Below, piece by piece: positions 38,038-64,000 of a stretch of 64,000 bases of DNA. Below the pieces are notes generated by a model. That model did no database searches. It saw nothing but the letters and a program-made list of their open reading frames with translations, and was not told the DNA's origin. Both the position numbers and the translations under genes were made by a program. Position 1 is the stretch's first letter, and each line of letters starts with the position of its first letter. Source of the DNA: Lingula anatina. Its lineage: Eukaryota > Brachiopoda > Lingulata > Lingulida > Lingulidae. The stretch spans positions 783,651 to 847,650 of the forward strand of contig NW_019773514.1 of NCBI RefSeq assembly GCF_001039355.2, in the 5' to 3' direction.

Positions 38038-40117
38038 CTCACTATATAGCCATAATACTTCTAGTTGTACACATGAGTGGAATTTTTTATAACCATGTGC
38101 TCAGTCAGTACCACATAATACTCAAAAACTCATGTCCCATTTATGTGTCACAGTACATTTTGGTGTGCCATTTTGGTATCCCCATATTTTATGTGATGTA
38201 TTTTATATACGTATTTATCTGTTATTTTTACCTTGCATTATTATTATTATTATCATTATTACAGTTAGCATAGTTCTGTTGTATATGATATGTTCTTATT
38301 CCTTGAGTAGGTGAACTTTACCGTCATTACATTCACCTTGGAAGGTGGGTGAGTCCCTTGATCGAGGGACTTCCTCCCAGAACCCAGGGAATTGATATTG
38401 TGTTATATTATTGATTTTCTGATAACTGAATCATGAATACTCTGATATAATGGTGCTACCTGTATATAACTTACTGTAGTCAGTAGCCATGTAGTCATGG
38501 ATGTAGGACGTAGTTATTTTGTAAAAGAAAAAATAATGCAGTATAGAAAATATTTTTTATTTTGTAAAGGTTTATGATAGCATTTCTTTTTATCTGGCCT
38601 AACTAATAATATATAGTTGATGAAGTTTTGAGCTGCCAGATTTTAGAAATGATATGATACACTTGATGTATATTTTATATATTTTAGCCTATTTTAGCTT
38701 TCAGATTTTGGTTGTTTACTCTGTTCAGTATCTTATGTGTTCAGTGTCCTCCAGGGTTTTAAGTAGTGTTAAGTGCTTCCCAACAAAATGTTGAGATTTT
38801 TTTTGAAAGGAATCTTACGTTTGGGCAGTTCATTCCTGGATAAATGCTATGGATAACTGATTAATATAAAAACTTTCAACATTTTGCTGAGGCTGTTAAA
38901 ATCTGGTCTTCCCTGTAAGCCAACAACAGTTCACAGTCTTCCATGATGTACAGTAATCCTATGAAAGGATCATATGAGTAAATATATATATATTCAGTGT
39001 GTTAAATGTTCATGTGTGCATGAAGTTCCATCAGTTTAAGTACAGGGGGGTTAAAAATACCCTTGTCATCTGGTGCAGAATTGCAGACGGACAATCAGTG
39101 AGACCTACAGGTGCAATAACATGTATAGTGTAGTGCTTCCATATTCAAAATGGCTTCCTTATTCAATATGGCTCCCTGAGTAATGGAGCTTCCGCACTTG
39201 TGTACACTGTATGGTAGTATAGTAGTATATGGAATTTTAACCTCGAGGTCTGTTGTAGATAGCTAGAAATCAGTTACAGTCAAACCCAGGTAATCCTATT
39301 ACAATTACCCTGTGCTTAAGTATGCTTCCCATGCTTGTGTTGTAGAATATGTATTGGAAGCCCCGGAGTCAACGATAAGATTTGTATTTGAATCTTGCCT
39401 CAGCAGAAACAGCACACATACTAGTATATATTCTATGAAAGCATGATACAAAGGCTTTTCCAGAGAATCATAACCATTCTGAGATTGCCACTCAAATGGA
39501 TAAGATGGCATGTGGCGTAGTTGTGTATGAAATGTTACAGGTGAATGTTGTCTTAGTAATCAGATGTAGCAGTGGAAATGTATTTGGTGTTGTACGCCGG
39601 CATTGTTATCCATATAGTAAGGTTTAAATTGCACATGGGTTTTTATAACTTGCAGAGCAATGATAGCACATTGTAGAAGTGAAGAAAGTTCGTGTTATAT
39701 GGTGCTTATTGGTGAACGGTATTGTAAATCTGATGTAATAGTGTAAGTGTGAATGTTATTAACTACAGAAATGCATAGTGTGAATAGAATTCCTTTCAAT
39801 TTCTGTATTTTTCCTAAATCACTAGTTTTTTTTTTTTTTCTTTATTGTATATTCAGCTTTTCGAAAGGTCTAATGGCCTGATTCCAAAATTATATGTTGC
39901 AAAAATAATTGTAATCATGTGTATTTTTATTATGAAGGTTTTAAGTCAGATGGTATAAATGTATGTATGTATGTATGATTATAGCTCAAGCTTTTATGAA
40001 TTAATGCATCTATAATTATTAGGATTTTATTAATCAGATGAGTAATTAACCAAATGTATGAATGATTTAATGTCTGATGGAGTAAATTTAATGGGATGTA
40101 GGAGATGAAAATTTCTG

Positions 40118-40123
40118 AATAAA
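40118..40123 (+). terminator. Candidate ZEB polyadenylation signal
   Basis: AATAAA followed by a GT-containing stretch (ggattgtcatgttatg) about 18 bp downstream. Confidence 0.5.
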
Positions 40124-40145
40124 TGTTTTGCATAACAAGTGGATT

Positions 40146-41830
40146 GTCATGTTATGAGCTACAGTATGGAGTACTGCAAGAGTTGATTCGTTTGGTCCTA
40201 CATCTGATTAATTTATAATTACCAATCAAAGGATGGTTTGAAAGTCGTAACTAAAAACCAGAAAGCTAAATACAGTCTTAGCAATTCTTTCATGTAAAGT
40301 ACTCAAGTAAAATTATTTGATCTTGACCGACTTATTAAAATCTTTCTGAAATGGAGACCAAGTCAAGGCAGGTCAAAATCTGATTGCTACCGTCACCAGT
40401 AACCATACAAAAGATAATTCCAGTACCAACGTGACATAAAAATCAGCAAATGTGAAGTTTTGTGAGATAGCTATTTATTTGATATGTTAAATATTGTAAA
40501 TAATATACATCCATGGATGTTTGGGAGCGTGAGCAGTCTCAGGGGGGGAAATATATGTACATGAATCAATTCTATGATGGCAGACCATTCTATGATCACA
40601 ACAATTCTATGTGTAATCTGGCAGATGTAATAAGATGTTACTCAACCCTACAGGAAAAACCTTAGCAAATTCCACCCAATTTCTTCAATCTAATATATTA
40701 TAACCCCATCTTTCATATGTTTGTGAAAACTGCACAATGAACTCTAAATGAATCGGCTGTTACTGAGCAAAGTTGCAAAAGTTGAAACCCTCCATTTGGG
40801 AGCGTTTTTCAAACTGACTTAGAATAAAAAAGATTGCCACCAAATGTTCTCTTATTTTTCAACTATCAAAAATTTCCCTATCCTTCCTGTATATTTTGTC
40901 AGTCACACCTCAAGGACAAATTCCTTACGACCTTTTTTATACCTTCTAAATATCGGGGTCACTAAACATATAAGACTGCCTTCCTTTGATTATTACAGAA
41001 ATCATTTTCAGTCTTTGTTAACTTGACATGTTTTTACTTACACTATTCACAATATACATACTGTACAGAGTAAAAAGATTTAATAAATAGTATTACATGT
41101 ATAATTGGGCTGATGAAAATGAAATACAACTATTCTTTATCAATGTGCAAAATTCAAGTGTGTATCCCAAACTTTTTCCATAAAAAAAAACATTTGATTT
41201 ATAATTAAATATTTTAATGTAGCTATGATTGAAAACAATTAATAGAACTGTTTTCTCCACATGCCACCTCACTGTAACTATTATAATGTAAATCTGCCCC
41301 TTGAATGGATGAGCCCTTATTATTCTACATACAAATCATTTCATCAGCCAATAGCTGTTAATTTTATAACTACACAAGACTTGGACATACATTAACAGTA
41401 CAACTGCTAGAACATTTAAACGCTACCAATATCTTCCAATATCTTAAGATTTAGACTATAACTGCCATATCCTGTACCATACAACTGGTAAACCTAAAGC
41501 CGTCAGTGGACTTTTGTACCCTAATGAACAGTCTTCCACAGGCACAGCCTCTGAGCAACTGAAGAAGTCCAAAGCGTTGAACTAAATCTCTCGCAGCCTT
41601 AAAAGCTTTCAAATTCTGTGCAGATATTGAAAAGTTCAAGCTATGATAATAATTTTATCATCTACACAGTGCACATTTCGTCAAAATACATTTTTGTCCC
41701 ATTTGAACCTACAGTTATTCCAAGGCATTTTAAGTTGTTCATTCATTTAGTCACTATTTATAACTCAGTGCAGGGAATTTCCCTCTACATAAAAATTTCT
41801 TCCAATTCCTATATAAGTAAGTTGTTGAAT

Positions 41831-41867
<37 letters not shown>

Positions 41868-42048
41868 CTAGTCAAGAGGGGAGGGGTGTCTGTATCAGCT
41901 AAGTGTCCCTTCAGTCATACCAATGAACAATAGCTTTTTAGTTAAATCCCCACCCCCCACCTCCAATTTTACCCAGTATTTTAACTTTTTTTTAATAGTG
42001 TTACTCAACTTTTTACAGCCTAATACATATTAACAGTAAAATAATATT
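40146..42048. other. Convergent intergenic region ZEB/Abi
   Basis: AT-rich, no gene recognised. Contains an A-run at 41836-41864. No transposon or RNA gene could be supported. Confidence 0.5.
41836..41864. repeat. Poly-A tract
   Basis: Twenty-nine consecutive A residues, without a recognisable element attached. Confidence 0.9.
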
Positions 42049-42054
42049 TTTATT
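42049..42054 (-). terminator. Candidate Abi polyadenylation signal
   Basis: TTTATT on the + strand is AATAAA on the - strand, about 1.1 kb past the Abi stop. Used as the likely end of the Abi transcript; other signals are possible. Confidence 0.35.
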
Positions 42055-42365
42055 AGGTTCATAGGTTTAATGCTGGCAAAAAAAAGTTTTAATAAAGCTC
42101 ATATCAACAGGTCAGTCAGGTGATCAATCCATGTGATTCAAAGAAGGTATCACACTTAAGATACATGTTTAACCTATTTAGAAAGTATTTACTCTTCACC
42201 ATAATTATATATCTAACTGCAAAGAAAAATGCATGTGCATAACTTCAGGCCAATGTGTGCTGCTTTTAGGTGGAAGCCATTGAATAGCAAGCTGCTCAAT
42301 TCAATAATATATTGTACAGGACAGGCTGATGCAACTGTCCATAAATACTATGATTTCACTCGTCA

Positions 42366-42369
42366 AAAA

Positions 42370-42416
<47 letters not shown>
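42366..42416. repeat. (AAAT)n microsatellite
   Basis: About twelve tandem AAAT units within the presumed Abi 3'UTR. Confidence 0.95.
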
Positions 42417-42417
<1 letters not shown>

Positions 42418-43179
42418 CAGTGTATGGAACTTCACAGATATAAATATGCACCTCAACATACTTCCTATCAGTGGGTTACGCAGTTACACTTGACCCATAC
42501 CTCGAAGTAAGCCCTTCCCTAACCCCTACTCCATTACCATAACTTGTGTTTAATGTCACCAATTAGAAAACTGTGCAACCTGTTAATACTTCAAGTGATC
42601 CCAATGTGCCTCTGCACAAAACCACTGTACATTATTAACTTTTACAGAAAAATATACTGACAAAAGAAGTCAATTTTCTTACGCCGAGTTATATGTTAGT
42701 GTCAGTATTAGATTGTTGTTACTGTTATGATCAGGGGAATGAAAGTATTATCAACAGCTATAATCAACTCTTGGTCGGTTGTTACATAGTATGTCAAGGT
42801 ACTGCTGACGCCAATCATTTCCATCAGTATTCCACAGCAGCACATCTGTCGCATCTTTGTGCAGCACTGTTTCTGGCGTTGTTGTCCTTGTGATATTATT
42901 GTTTTGGCTGTCGTAAGCACCAACAATGGACTTCTCCCATCACTACAGAAGCTCAGCAGACCGATACCCCTCTGTTCTTCCCACATAAACTTCCCACTGC
43001 CTTCTCACCTCCATCTCACCAGCTGACAGTCTGCTAAAGACAGCACTGTTACTGCATATGTTACTGTTATAATGCTGTTATTGTTATTATAGTATATCAT
43101 ATGCCCTTCCAACAGTCAGCTCTTTTTACCCAAACATCACAGTAGCAGTGTGTGTTTATGTGAAGTGTGAAGCCACCCA

Positions 43180-58249
<15,070 letters not shown>

Positions 58250-58300
58250 ATGGCCGACGACAGCGATAGTGGATGGCTGTGGTATTCCGAAACATCTCAG
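58250..58300 (+). CDS. MLX: MLX exon 1
   Basis: ATG in cccaATGGCCGAC; encodes MADDSDSGWLWYSETSQ; donor CAG|GTAATT, phase 0. Confidence 0.85.
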
Positions 58301-59782
58301 GTAATTCTGGAATTTGTGGCTGTTAATATTAAAATGCTGTTTAAGAATAATCTTCATGTATCCTTTAAATATCGTTCAAACGCCTGATTTGCCATTATAG
58401 ACAGAAATCACTCTCATGACATTTTTGTCCTTGGAAATTTTACGTACCACTAGTGAAATACGTGACCTAGAAGTTCATTAAAAGTAGACTACGTAATAAT
58501 CCAAAGTACAACTTATGTTGGTAGTTAAGGAAATAAGTATTGAGATTAACATACATCTGATGGAAGCTTTAGATTAGAATAAAAATCATTTAGTTGTTTC
58601 GTTGGATTATATTTTTCTGTTATTATTTTAATAAAGTAAAAAATTATATCATATGTACTAAAATAATTATTTTTAGACATAAATGCGAAAAATCAACTTA
58701 TTTATTTACATCTGAAACAAAAGCTTAAATATATAACATACACAGGGGTGTCTTCCTTTAGGCCAGTACCACTTGTTGACTTTTCTGAAAGCATCAAACT
58801 CTAGAGTGTGGTGGGCTGGGCTCAAAAACTGGAAGCCTAGATCTTGAAAAATGGGCATTTGTATTGTAATATTGTTTCAAATATTGTATACAATAAGTGA
58901 TTTTGATATCTCCATTAAAGTCGATTCCATTTCTTTGCTTTACAAGGGTCTGTCATCAAAATGTTTAATGCATGAATTATCACAGCATTTACTTTGTGTA
59001 CATGTAAATATAAACAATTGTTTAAAGCATATATACTTTTGCTTCTTTTAGAATTCGATTGGAGAAGTGACATACACCAATGCCATTTTAGACCAAGGTA
59101 AGAAGAAAAACACCAACTCTCTCCACATTGATTTTTAGTGAAATGTATTAAGATAATCTGCTGGTATTTGATCATTATATGCACAAAGCTCATGTAAGCA
59201 TACAAAATACAAAATGTTTGCAAAATTAGCTACTGCAGGAATATTTGTATGTGGCAAAACATAAACATAAATGAAAAAGCTTTTGCAAGGTTAGAAATGT
59301 TATCATCATGCTCTGAAGAGTCAATTCAGTTCACATCACTTTATCACATCACTGACATCACTTTAGCATAAAGAAGTTCATTGCACAACTTTTATATTTT
59401 CCACCTGGTGGTACATACTCAGGAGGCAGTAACACCTCTCTGACACTCTGGTATCACCTTGTTACTTTATTTACTTTCCAGCAGTAGCTCATACCAGCAT
59501 GGCTGAGGCAGATCTGAAGGCAGATACACAGAGCCCTACAGCCAACCAGAGGTTTTCTTACTCACGCTCCAGTAGTATAGGCTCCCTGCCTGGCATCAGT
59601 CATTCTTCAGCCTCCTCTGCACACAACACAGGTAGGGAGATTGCTTTAAAAGAGTTGGTGTATTCCTTCAAAATGGTATTTACTAAAAGTTGGCTGTTAC
59701 ACTAACTATAAATTAAATATTTCTATCATTCTAAAAGTGATTGAAATACTCTTTTAAGAAATGTGTCAGAATTGTAATTTAA

Positions 59783-59842
<60 letters not shown>

Positions 59843-62134
59843 ATAGAATTACTTAAAAATTGACATAACCCTGTGAGTAAAAGACACTGAGGACACCACT
59901 GTTCAAAGCCTTGGCTCTTTTAATTGTTTTTCATATGCTCTTTCACATAAGAATTGAGAGTCTGGTATATTGCTGTGCTATTTACTCAGTCTTTATTTTT
60001 AAAGTGATGAACATATAAATATTGATACATAAGTGTTTTGTTCAGATGATGAGGACAGTGATACACAGAGTACCAGTAGTAAAACGGCCAGTAACTACAA
60101 GGACAGGAGAAGAGAAGCCCACACACAGGCGGAACAGAAGAGGAGAGATGCCATTAAGGTGACAGTGAATAGCCCTCAGTGGTCACAAATTATATGCCTC
60201 TTTTAGTGAAAAAAGGTTCAACAACACTAAGGGATAAATTCTTTATTTGAAATGTTGTCCTTTCATCAATATTATGTTGTTTTTTTCCCCCAGTACTCAA
60301 ATGTATATTGTATTTTTGAGATCATGAGATTATGAAGAATATATTGATGTAAATAAGATCATAATGATTCAGTGGTATTTAAGCACCTTCATTGTGTGGT
60401 GATACATTTTAGACAAATTTATTTTCACGCCAGTCACTTTGTGACCTTCGCTTTAAATGTGTTGTTTCTTCTACAGAAAGGCTATGATGAACTGCAGACC
60501 ATCGTCCCCACATGTCACAATGCAGTGGATGCTGTGGGTACACAGAAACTGAGTAAAGCAGCCGTACTTCAGCGATGTAAGTTTCTGCAGATTTATTTTT
60601 TCCAAATACAATTCTAAGGTCTATTGTAATTGCACTATTTACTAGCCTAAAAACCAGAATTTTTGAACTCTAAAATGGGTTTTTGGATGGTTTATGAACA
60701 TTGCAGAAATGATTTACCTTGTATACTTTGTTTATTAAAGAATAGTCTTGACATATCTAGACGTAATGAATTTTTGCATTGAAAATCTATCACTAATTGG
60801 GAGCCTAAAAGATGTGTGTTAATAAATACATAAAGTGGCATTTTAACAATGAATGAACTTCACTTTCTTCCAGCAATTGACTACATCCAGTATTTGGTGC
60901 AACAGAAAAAAAAGCAGGAAGAGGACTTGGAGTCTTTGAGAAAAGAGGTCTTGGCCCTCAAGATCATGAAAGCGTAAGAATCATAGCTAATTTTACTCTG
61001 TTTAAGCCGTCCATTAGTCTCATTGGTGCATCTGAGTCATGATCCGAAAAGGTGACTTTTATATTATTCATTTGATATTTGTTGAACTATTATATACATT
61101 ATCATATTCATTATTGATCATTGATCTTGTGTGAGGTCACCTCTTGGCTATGTTCAACCCTAAGCTGGTGTATTTGACCGTTATGAAAGATTGTCAAGTC
61201 CTTTTATAAAATTTTACCTCCTGCTTCCAGACCAATATTGGCTAGTTAGGAGGTCAGTGCAGTATTATATTGACTGCACATGACTGCCTATCAACCAATT
61301 GATGAACATCAAAATATGTGATCATGTAGCTAGTTGTTTTAGTGACTTGGTGTAGAAAACCAGTGATATGAATGGAATGTTTTATATTCCAGCAATTATG
61401 AACATATAGTGAAAGCTCACCAGAGCACTCCACAGCATGGCCAGAACCAGGTGCCAGATGAAGTCAAATTTCAAGTGGTGAGTGTAATGGGATTCATTTT
61501 ATAATACTTTGTTACTTGTACAAATATATGTCGTCTCTTGAGCTGTTTTAACTGCTGTATGGGAAGTGAACAGCTGTTTACACCCTACTCACCCAACTGG
61601 GTTGTTAACAGAAAAATCTGTTTTCTGTTCATGAGGACAACACTAGACAAGGTTTAATTTTCAGTCAAAAACAAGTGTGTGTGTGTGTGTGTGTGTGTCA
61701 TTCACATGCCAGTCTTCCTGAAATGAGTGCTGTGGAAAGGTTAACAGTGAATTTGCTTTCCTCTCTTTTTCCAGTTCCAACAAATGATGGATGCCTTGTT
61801 TCAATCCTTCAATGCCTCAATCTCAGTTGCCAACTTTGCAGAACTCTCTGGCTGTATTTTCAGTTGGCTGGAGGAGTACTGCAAACCACAGGTAAAATTA
61901 AATTTATAAAGAACACGATGGTTTTGATTTTTAAAAAAAGTCAATAGATTACAAAATGTAAGGACAAATTCAAGGTAAAATATTGTACTTTATACCTAAC
62001 GTCTGCATTTATTTTTTCCTGTGATGAAACATTTTAAGTTGCTATTTAAGATCTTTTCTATATTTCACACATAGAGCCTGAGGGAGTTGGTGCTTGCTGT
62101 TCTCAGACAGACCACATCCCAGATGAACCTTTGA
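58250..62134 (+). CDS. MLX: MLX (Max-like protein X), bHLH-zipper transcription factor
   Basis: Nine exons give 273 residues: 58250-58300, 59052-59097, 59482-59631, 60046-60158, 60477-60576, 60874-60973, 61393-61477, 61775-61891, 62075-62134 (TGA). The Ser-rich region has RSSSIGSLPG, like the MLX phosphorylated segment. The bHLH spans about 103-165 (RRREAHTQAEQKRRDAIKKG) and carries His108, Glu112 and Arg116, the class B signature for CACGTG. The zipper (KKKQEEDLESLRKEVLALKI) is followed by the C-terminal dimerisation/cytoplasmic-retention domain (FQSFNASISVANFAELSGC, WLEEYCKPQSLRELVLAVL). MLX is the obligate partner of Mondo/ChREBP in glucose-responsive transcription. Length fits the family; all joins keep frame. 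Very confident. Confidence 0.96.
59052..59097 (+). CDS. MLX: MLX exon 2
   Basis: Acceptor gcttcttttag, donor CAAG|GTAAGA, phase 0 to 1. Encodes NSIGEVTYTNAILDQ. Confidence 0.87.
59482..59631 (+). CDS. MLX: MLX exon 3, Ser-rich, NAGNAG acceptor
   Basis: Acceptor ttccagcag is a tandem NAGNAG; the second site (first base 59485) removes one codon in frame. Encodes the Ser-rich YSRSSSIGSLPGISHSS region. Donor ACAG|GTAGGG. Confidence 0.9.
59781..59840. repeat. A-run/(AT)n/(AG)n compound microsatellite
   Basis: A continuous A, then AT, then AG repeat tract in MLX intron 3. Confidence 0.95.
60046..60158 (+). CDS. MLX: MLX exon 4, basic region
   Basis: Acceptor tgttttgttcag, donor AAG|GTGACA, phase 1 to 0. 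Encodes an acidic DDEDSD start and the DNA-contacting basic region EAHTQAEQKRRDAIK. Confidence 0.96.
60477..60576 (+). CDS. MLX: MLX exon 5, helix 1 and loop
   Basis: Acceptor gtttcttctacag, donor CGAT|GTAAGT, phase 0 to 1. Encodes KGYDELQTIVPTCHNAV, then QKLSKAAVLQR. Confidence 0.96.
60874..60973 (+). CDS. MLX: MLX exon 6, helix 2 and leucine zipper
   Basis: Acceptor tttcttccag, donor AAAGC|GTAAGA, phase 1 to 2. Encodes IDYIQYLVQQKKKQEEDLES and LRKEVLALKIMK. Confidence 0.96.
61393..61477 (+). CDS. MLX: MLX exon 7
   Basis: Acceptor tatattccag, donor CAAGTG|GTGAGT, phase 2 to 0. Encodes NYEHIVKAHQSTPQHG and the DEVKFQV start of the C-terminal domain. Confidence 0.93.
61675..61698. repeat. 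(GT)n microsatellite
   Basis: Twelve GT units in MLX intron 7. Confidence 0.95.
61775..61891 (+). CDS. MLX: MLX exon 8, C-terminal dimerisation domain
   Basis: Acceptor ctctttttccag, donor CACAG|GTAAAA, phase 0 to 0. Encodes FQQMMDALFQSFNASISVAN and ELSGCIFSWLEEYCKPQ. Confidence 0.96.
62075..62134 (+). CDS. MLX: MLX exon 9, C-terminus
   Basis: Acceptor cacacatag. Encodes SLRELVLAVLRQTTSQMNL and TGA at 62132-62134. Confidence 0.93.
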   Translation, partial: SLRELVLAVLRQTTSQMNL

Positions 62135-63668
62135 TACAAACCAGATACCAGTACAGATAGACTTCCAGCTCAGAAAGACAATAACTGGGTCATATTCCAA
62201 CCAGGGCCTTATTTCAAAAATATTTCAGCTTGAAAGTAGGCCTTGGCTAGACCTACTTAATTCATAAACCAGTTTGCATTTCACAAAGAAAAAATATACC
62301 TCTTCCTATTTGAGAACCCCTCTTTGAAATCATGTGGCCCATGGCATGAATACTCTTGACATGCACTCTTTGGTAGCAGGTCTTAGAAACCCACATGAAT
62401 ATCATGCTTATATCATAAATAACAGCATCTGGCACTGTGAGCATACACTCTCATGTGTACATGTATATAAATAATATTTGTTGACTTCGTAAAAATGTGG
62501 ATACCCACAATTAAGGTTATATTTATTGGCTAATCTTACCCAGTGAGCACTAGACCTTAATTTAGCACCAAAAAAGATTTCTTGAAAATTCGAGCTCAAA
62601 GGCTTGGCTTAGAATTGCGCATGTAATGGAAAAAAATTAAAACTAAGGGCTTAAAATAAGGGTTTGATATCATAATTTTGACATTGGTTTCATAATGGGA
62701 GTTGCTTAATTCCAAATTTGTTTTCCTATGAAATGGTCTGTCGCGTTCACTGTGAATTTAACTTTAGCATGGCAGTGGAAAGAAATGAGTATTGAATCGA
62801 TGACACATTTATAAATATCACTTATGTTGTAGCACTTATTCCAGAAAAATTGGCAGTGAATCACGATAAGGACGTTGCTGAGAATTATGCTTGCTGATTA
62901 TTGTATATATACACGTTGTATGGGGTGGTGAGCTTTGTCACTTTTTATAGGAAATTGTAAATATTGTCACTGTCATTATTAATATTATATCATATATAAG
63001 GAATTGGCGGAGAAATAAAAAGAGAAAATATAAAGGAGTTTTCTTGATTGTTCGCCAGGAGCGAATTAAGTAGACGTCCTGACACAAAACATAAGGAAGA
63101 TCGACATCTAGCTGAATACCAGGACCCATGGCAGTAACGCGCCCAAGCTGAATATATAGCCAACGCACCGTACCAGTCAGTATCAGGCACGATTTCAGCA
63201 GAGTTTCAACAGTAAGCACAACCGAAGTCCGGGCTCCCTTTTGATTAGTACAGGATAGGGTTATTCTGAGCGTTGGGGTTATTGGACAATTGTCACGGGT
63301 ACAAAGTAATGGGAAACTGACTACGGTTCCTAGCGGACTACCTGTCACACCGGCGTATTACCATCTTTGGAACTATAACATATTTCCTTTGATTTGCAGT
63401 AATTTATACATATACAGGTATTTCTGAAACATGATGATGGAATGCACACCTCAGTTTGCGCCCCACCCTGCAGGCACGTGCACCTCCGAATCTCCCCTTT
63501 TAATTTTTTTCTACCTGCCCACTCCGTTTTTCGGCGGTATTAAAAAACTCATACGCCAGTTTTGAAGATTTTGAAAATTCCAGTGAGTGATTTTGTACGT
63601 GAACAAGGCAGTGCATATGATTTCTTTAAACTGATAATGACAAATCGCGCTTTAGTGCAAATCCTTTT

Positions 63669-63698
63669 TATGTACAGACACAGATGTGTCTGTACATA
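63669..63698. repeat. Perfect 14-bp-arm inverted repeat
   Basis: tatgtacagacaca and tgtgtctgtacata flank a 2-nt centre, forming a perfect palindromic hairpin. Confidence 0.9.
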
Positions 63699-63715
63699 TT
63701 GCCATCACCTGCATC

Positions 63716-63757
63716 TGTCGTCGCCGTCGCCGTCGCCGATGCCGATGCCGGCGCCGT
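63716..63757. repeat. Hexanucleotide-type (CGTCGC/GATGCC)n tract
   Basis: A GC-rich tract of cgtcgccgtcgccgtcgc followed by gatgccgatgcc, contrasting sharply with the AT-rich surroundings. Confidence 0.8.
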
Positions 63758-64000
63758 GCACTTTCCTTGTAAACACGATAAGTGGAGGGCAGTTTTACTT
63801 TTTGGCTTAATGTTTACAGAGCTGATGAATATTCATAAAACGCAGGTCAAGTTCGAAAACCAGCATGATCGGGCCATTATTGTAGAAGTTATGCTGTTTT
63901 TTCACTTTTCAGCATATATGCAACCCTGTAAACACATTTTAAGGAAAACCGTTAGGCCTGTTGTCATGAAACTCACAGGAGTAATCAATCTTACTAAAAC

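Larger units (their letters stand above)
35402..40145 (+). other. ZEB 3'UTR (inferred)
   Basis: About 4.7 kb with no other gene signal follows the ZEB stop. The first AATAAA that I find lies at 40118-40123. Three perfect CAGTATTA 8-mers sit inside (36776, 36993, 38030). The end point is inferred, and shorter forms are possible. Confidence 0.6.
62135..64000. other. MLX 3' region and unassigned sequence
   Basis: MLX 3'UTR begins here; possible signals are ATTAAA at 62636 and AATAAA at 63014. From about 63040 to 63350 and 63690 to 63770 the sequence is richer in CpG, but I find no coding exon, tRNA or rRNA. Confidence 0.45.

Noticed and set aside
62938-63348. 136-codon open frame, - strand, in a CpG-richer segment
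   Set aside because: No recognisable protein family. The composition could suggest a repeat fragment, but nothing can be named.

Overview
The window is animal nuclear DNA. It is AT-rich, has spliced genes with GT-AG introns, long introns, many microsatellites, one 345-base assembly gap (53343-53687) and a single N at 17560. Gene content and exon style point to an invertebrate bilaterian. A protostome such as a mollusc or relative is my guess, but the sequence alone does not fix the phylum.

Three genes are supported at codon level. (1) A ZEB/zfh1 zinc-finger homeodomain repressor on the + strand. Five coding exons are visible (30636-35401), the N-terminal exon is missing and presumably lies upstream of the window, and a long 3'UTR ends near 40140. 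(2) An Abl interactor (Abi), the WAVE-complex subunit, on the - strand (58018 down to 43180). All coding exons are visible, from the start Met to the C-terminal SH3 domain. (3) An MLX-type bHLH-zipper factor on the + strand (58250-62134), complete in nine exons. Abi and MLX are divergent, with 231 bp between start codons, so they probably share a bidirectional promoter. ZEB and Abi are convergent.

Region by region: 1-30635 holds no recognisable intact gene. It is best read as the large 5' intron or upstream regulatory land of ZEB, with many CAGGTG/CACCTG boxes (the ZEB target motif), a tight cluster of them at 8555-8917, a decayed coding-like stretch at 3546-4222, a 400-bp near-identical duplication around 17.2-18.3 kb and microsatellites. 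30636-40145 is ZEB with its 3'UTR, which carries three perfect 8-mer miR-8/miR-200 seed matches. 40146-43179 is the convergent intergenic/3' region. 43180-58018 is Abi. 58250-62134 is MLX. 62135-64000 has no recognised gene.

The most unusual thing here is inside Abi. Between the proline-rich exons and the SH3 exon lies a run of 12 small exons (27-66 nt, 44529-50198). Every one is phase 1-1, nearly all begin with a Pro-rich motif such as LPPPP or FPPPP and/or carry an acidic stretch, and their splice donors are weak (GTAC/GTAG/GTAT) while the flanking constitutive exons mostly have GTAAG-type donors. Skipping all twelve gives a 494-residue protein, close to the usual Abi length; including all gives 721. 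This looks like a tandem-duplicated cassette-exon array able to vary the number and type of poly-proline ligands in Abi. Also notable is the ZEB-ABI-MLX linkage itself, which matches scattered pairs on human chromosomes 10p, 2q and 17q.
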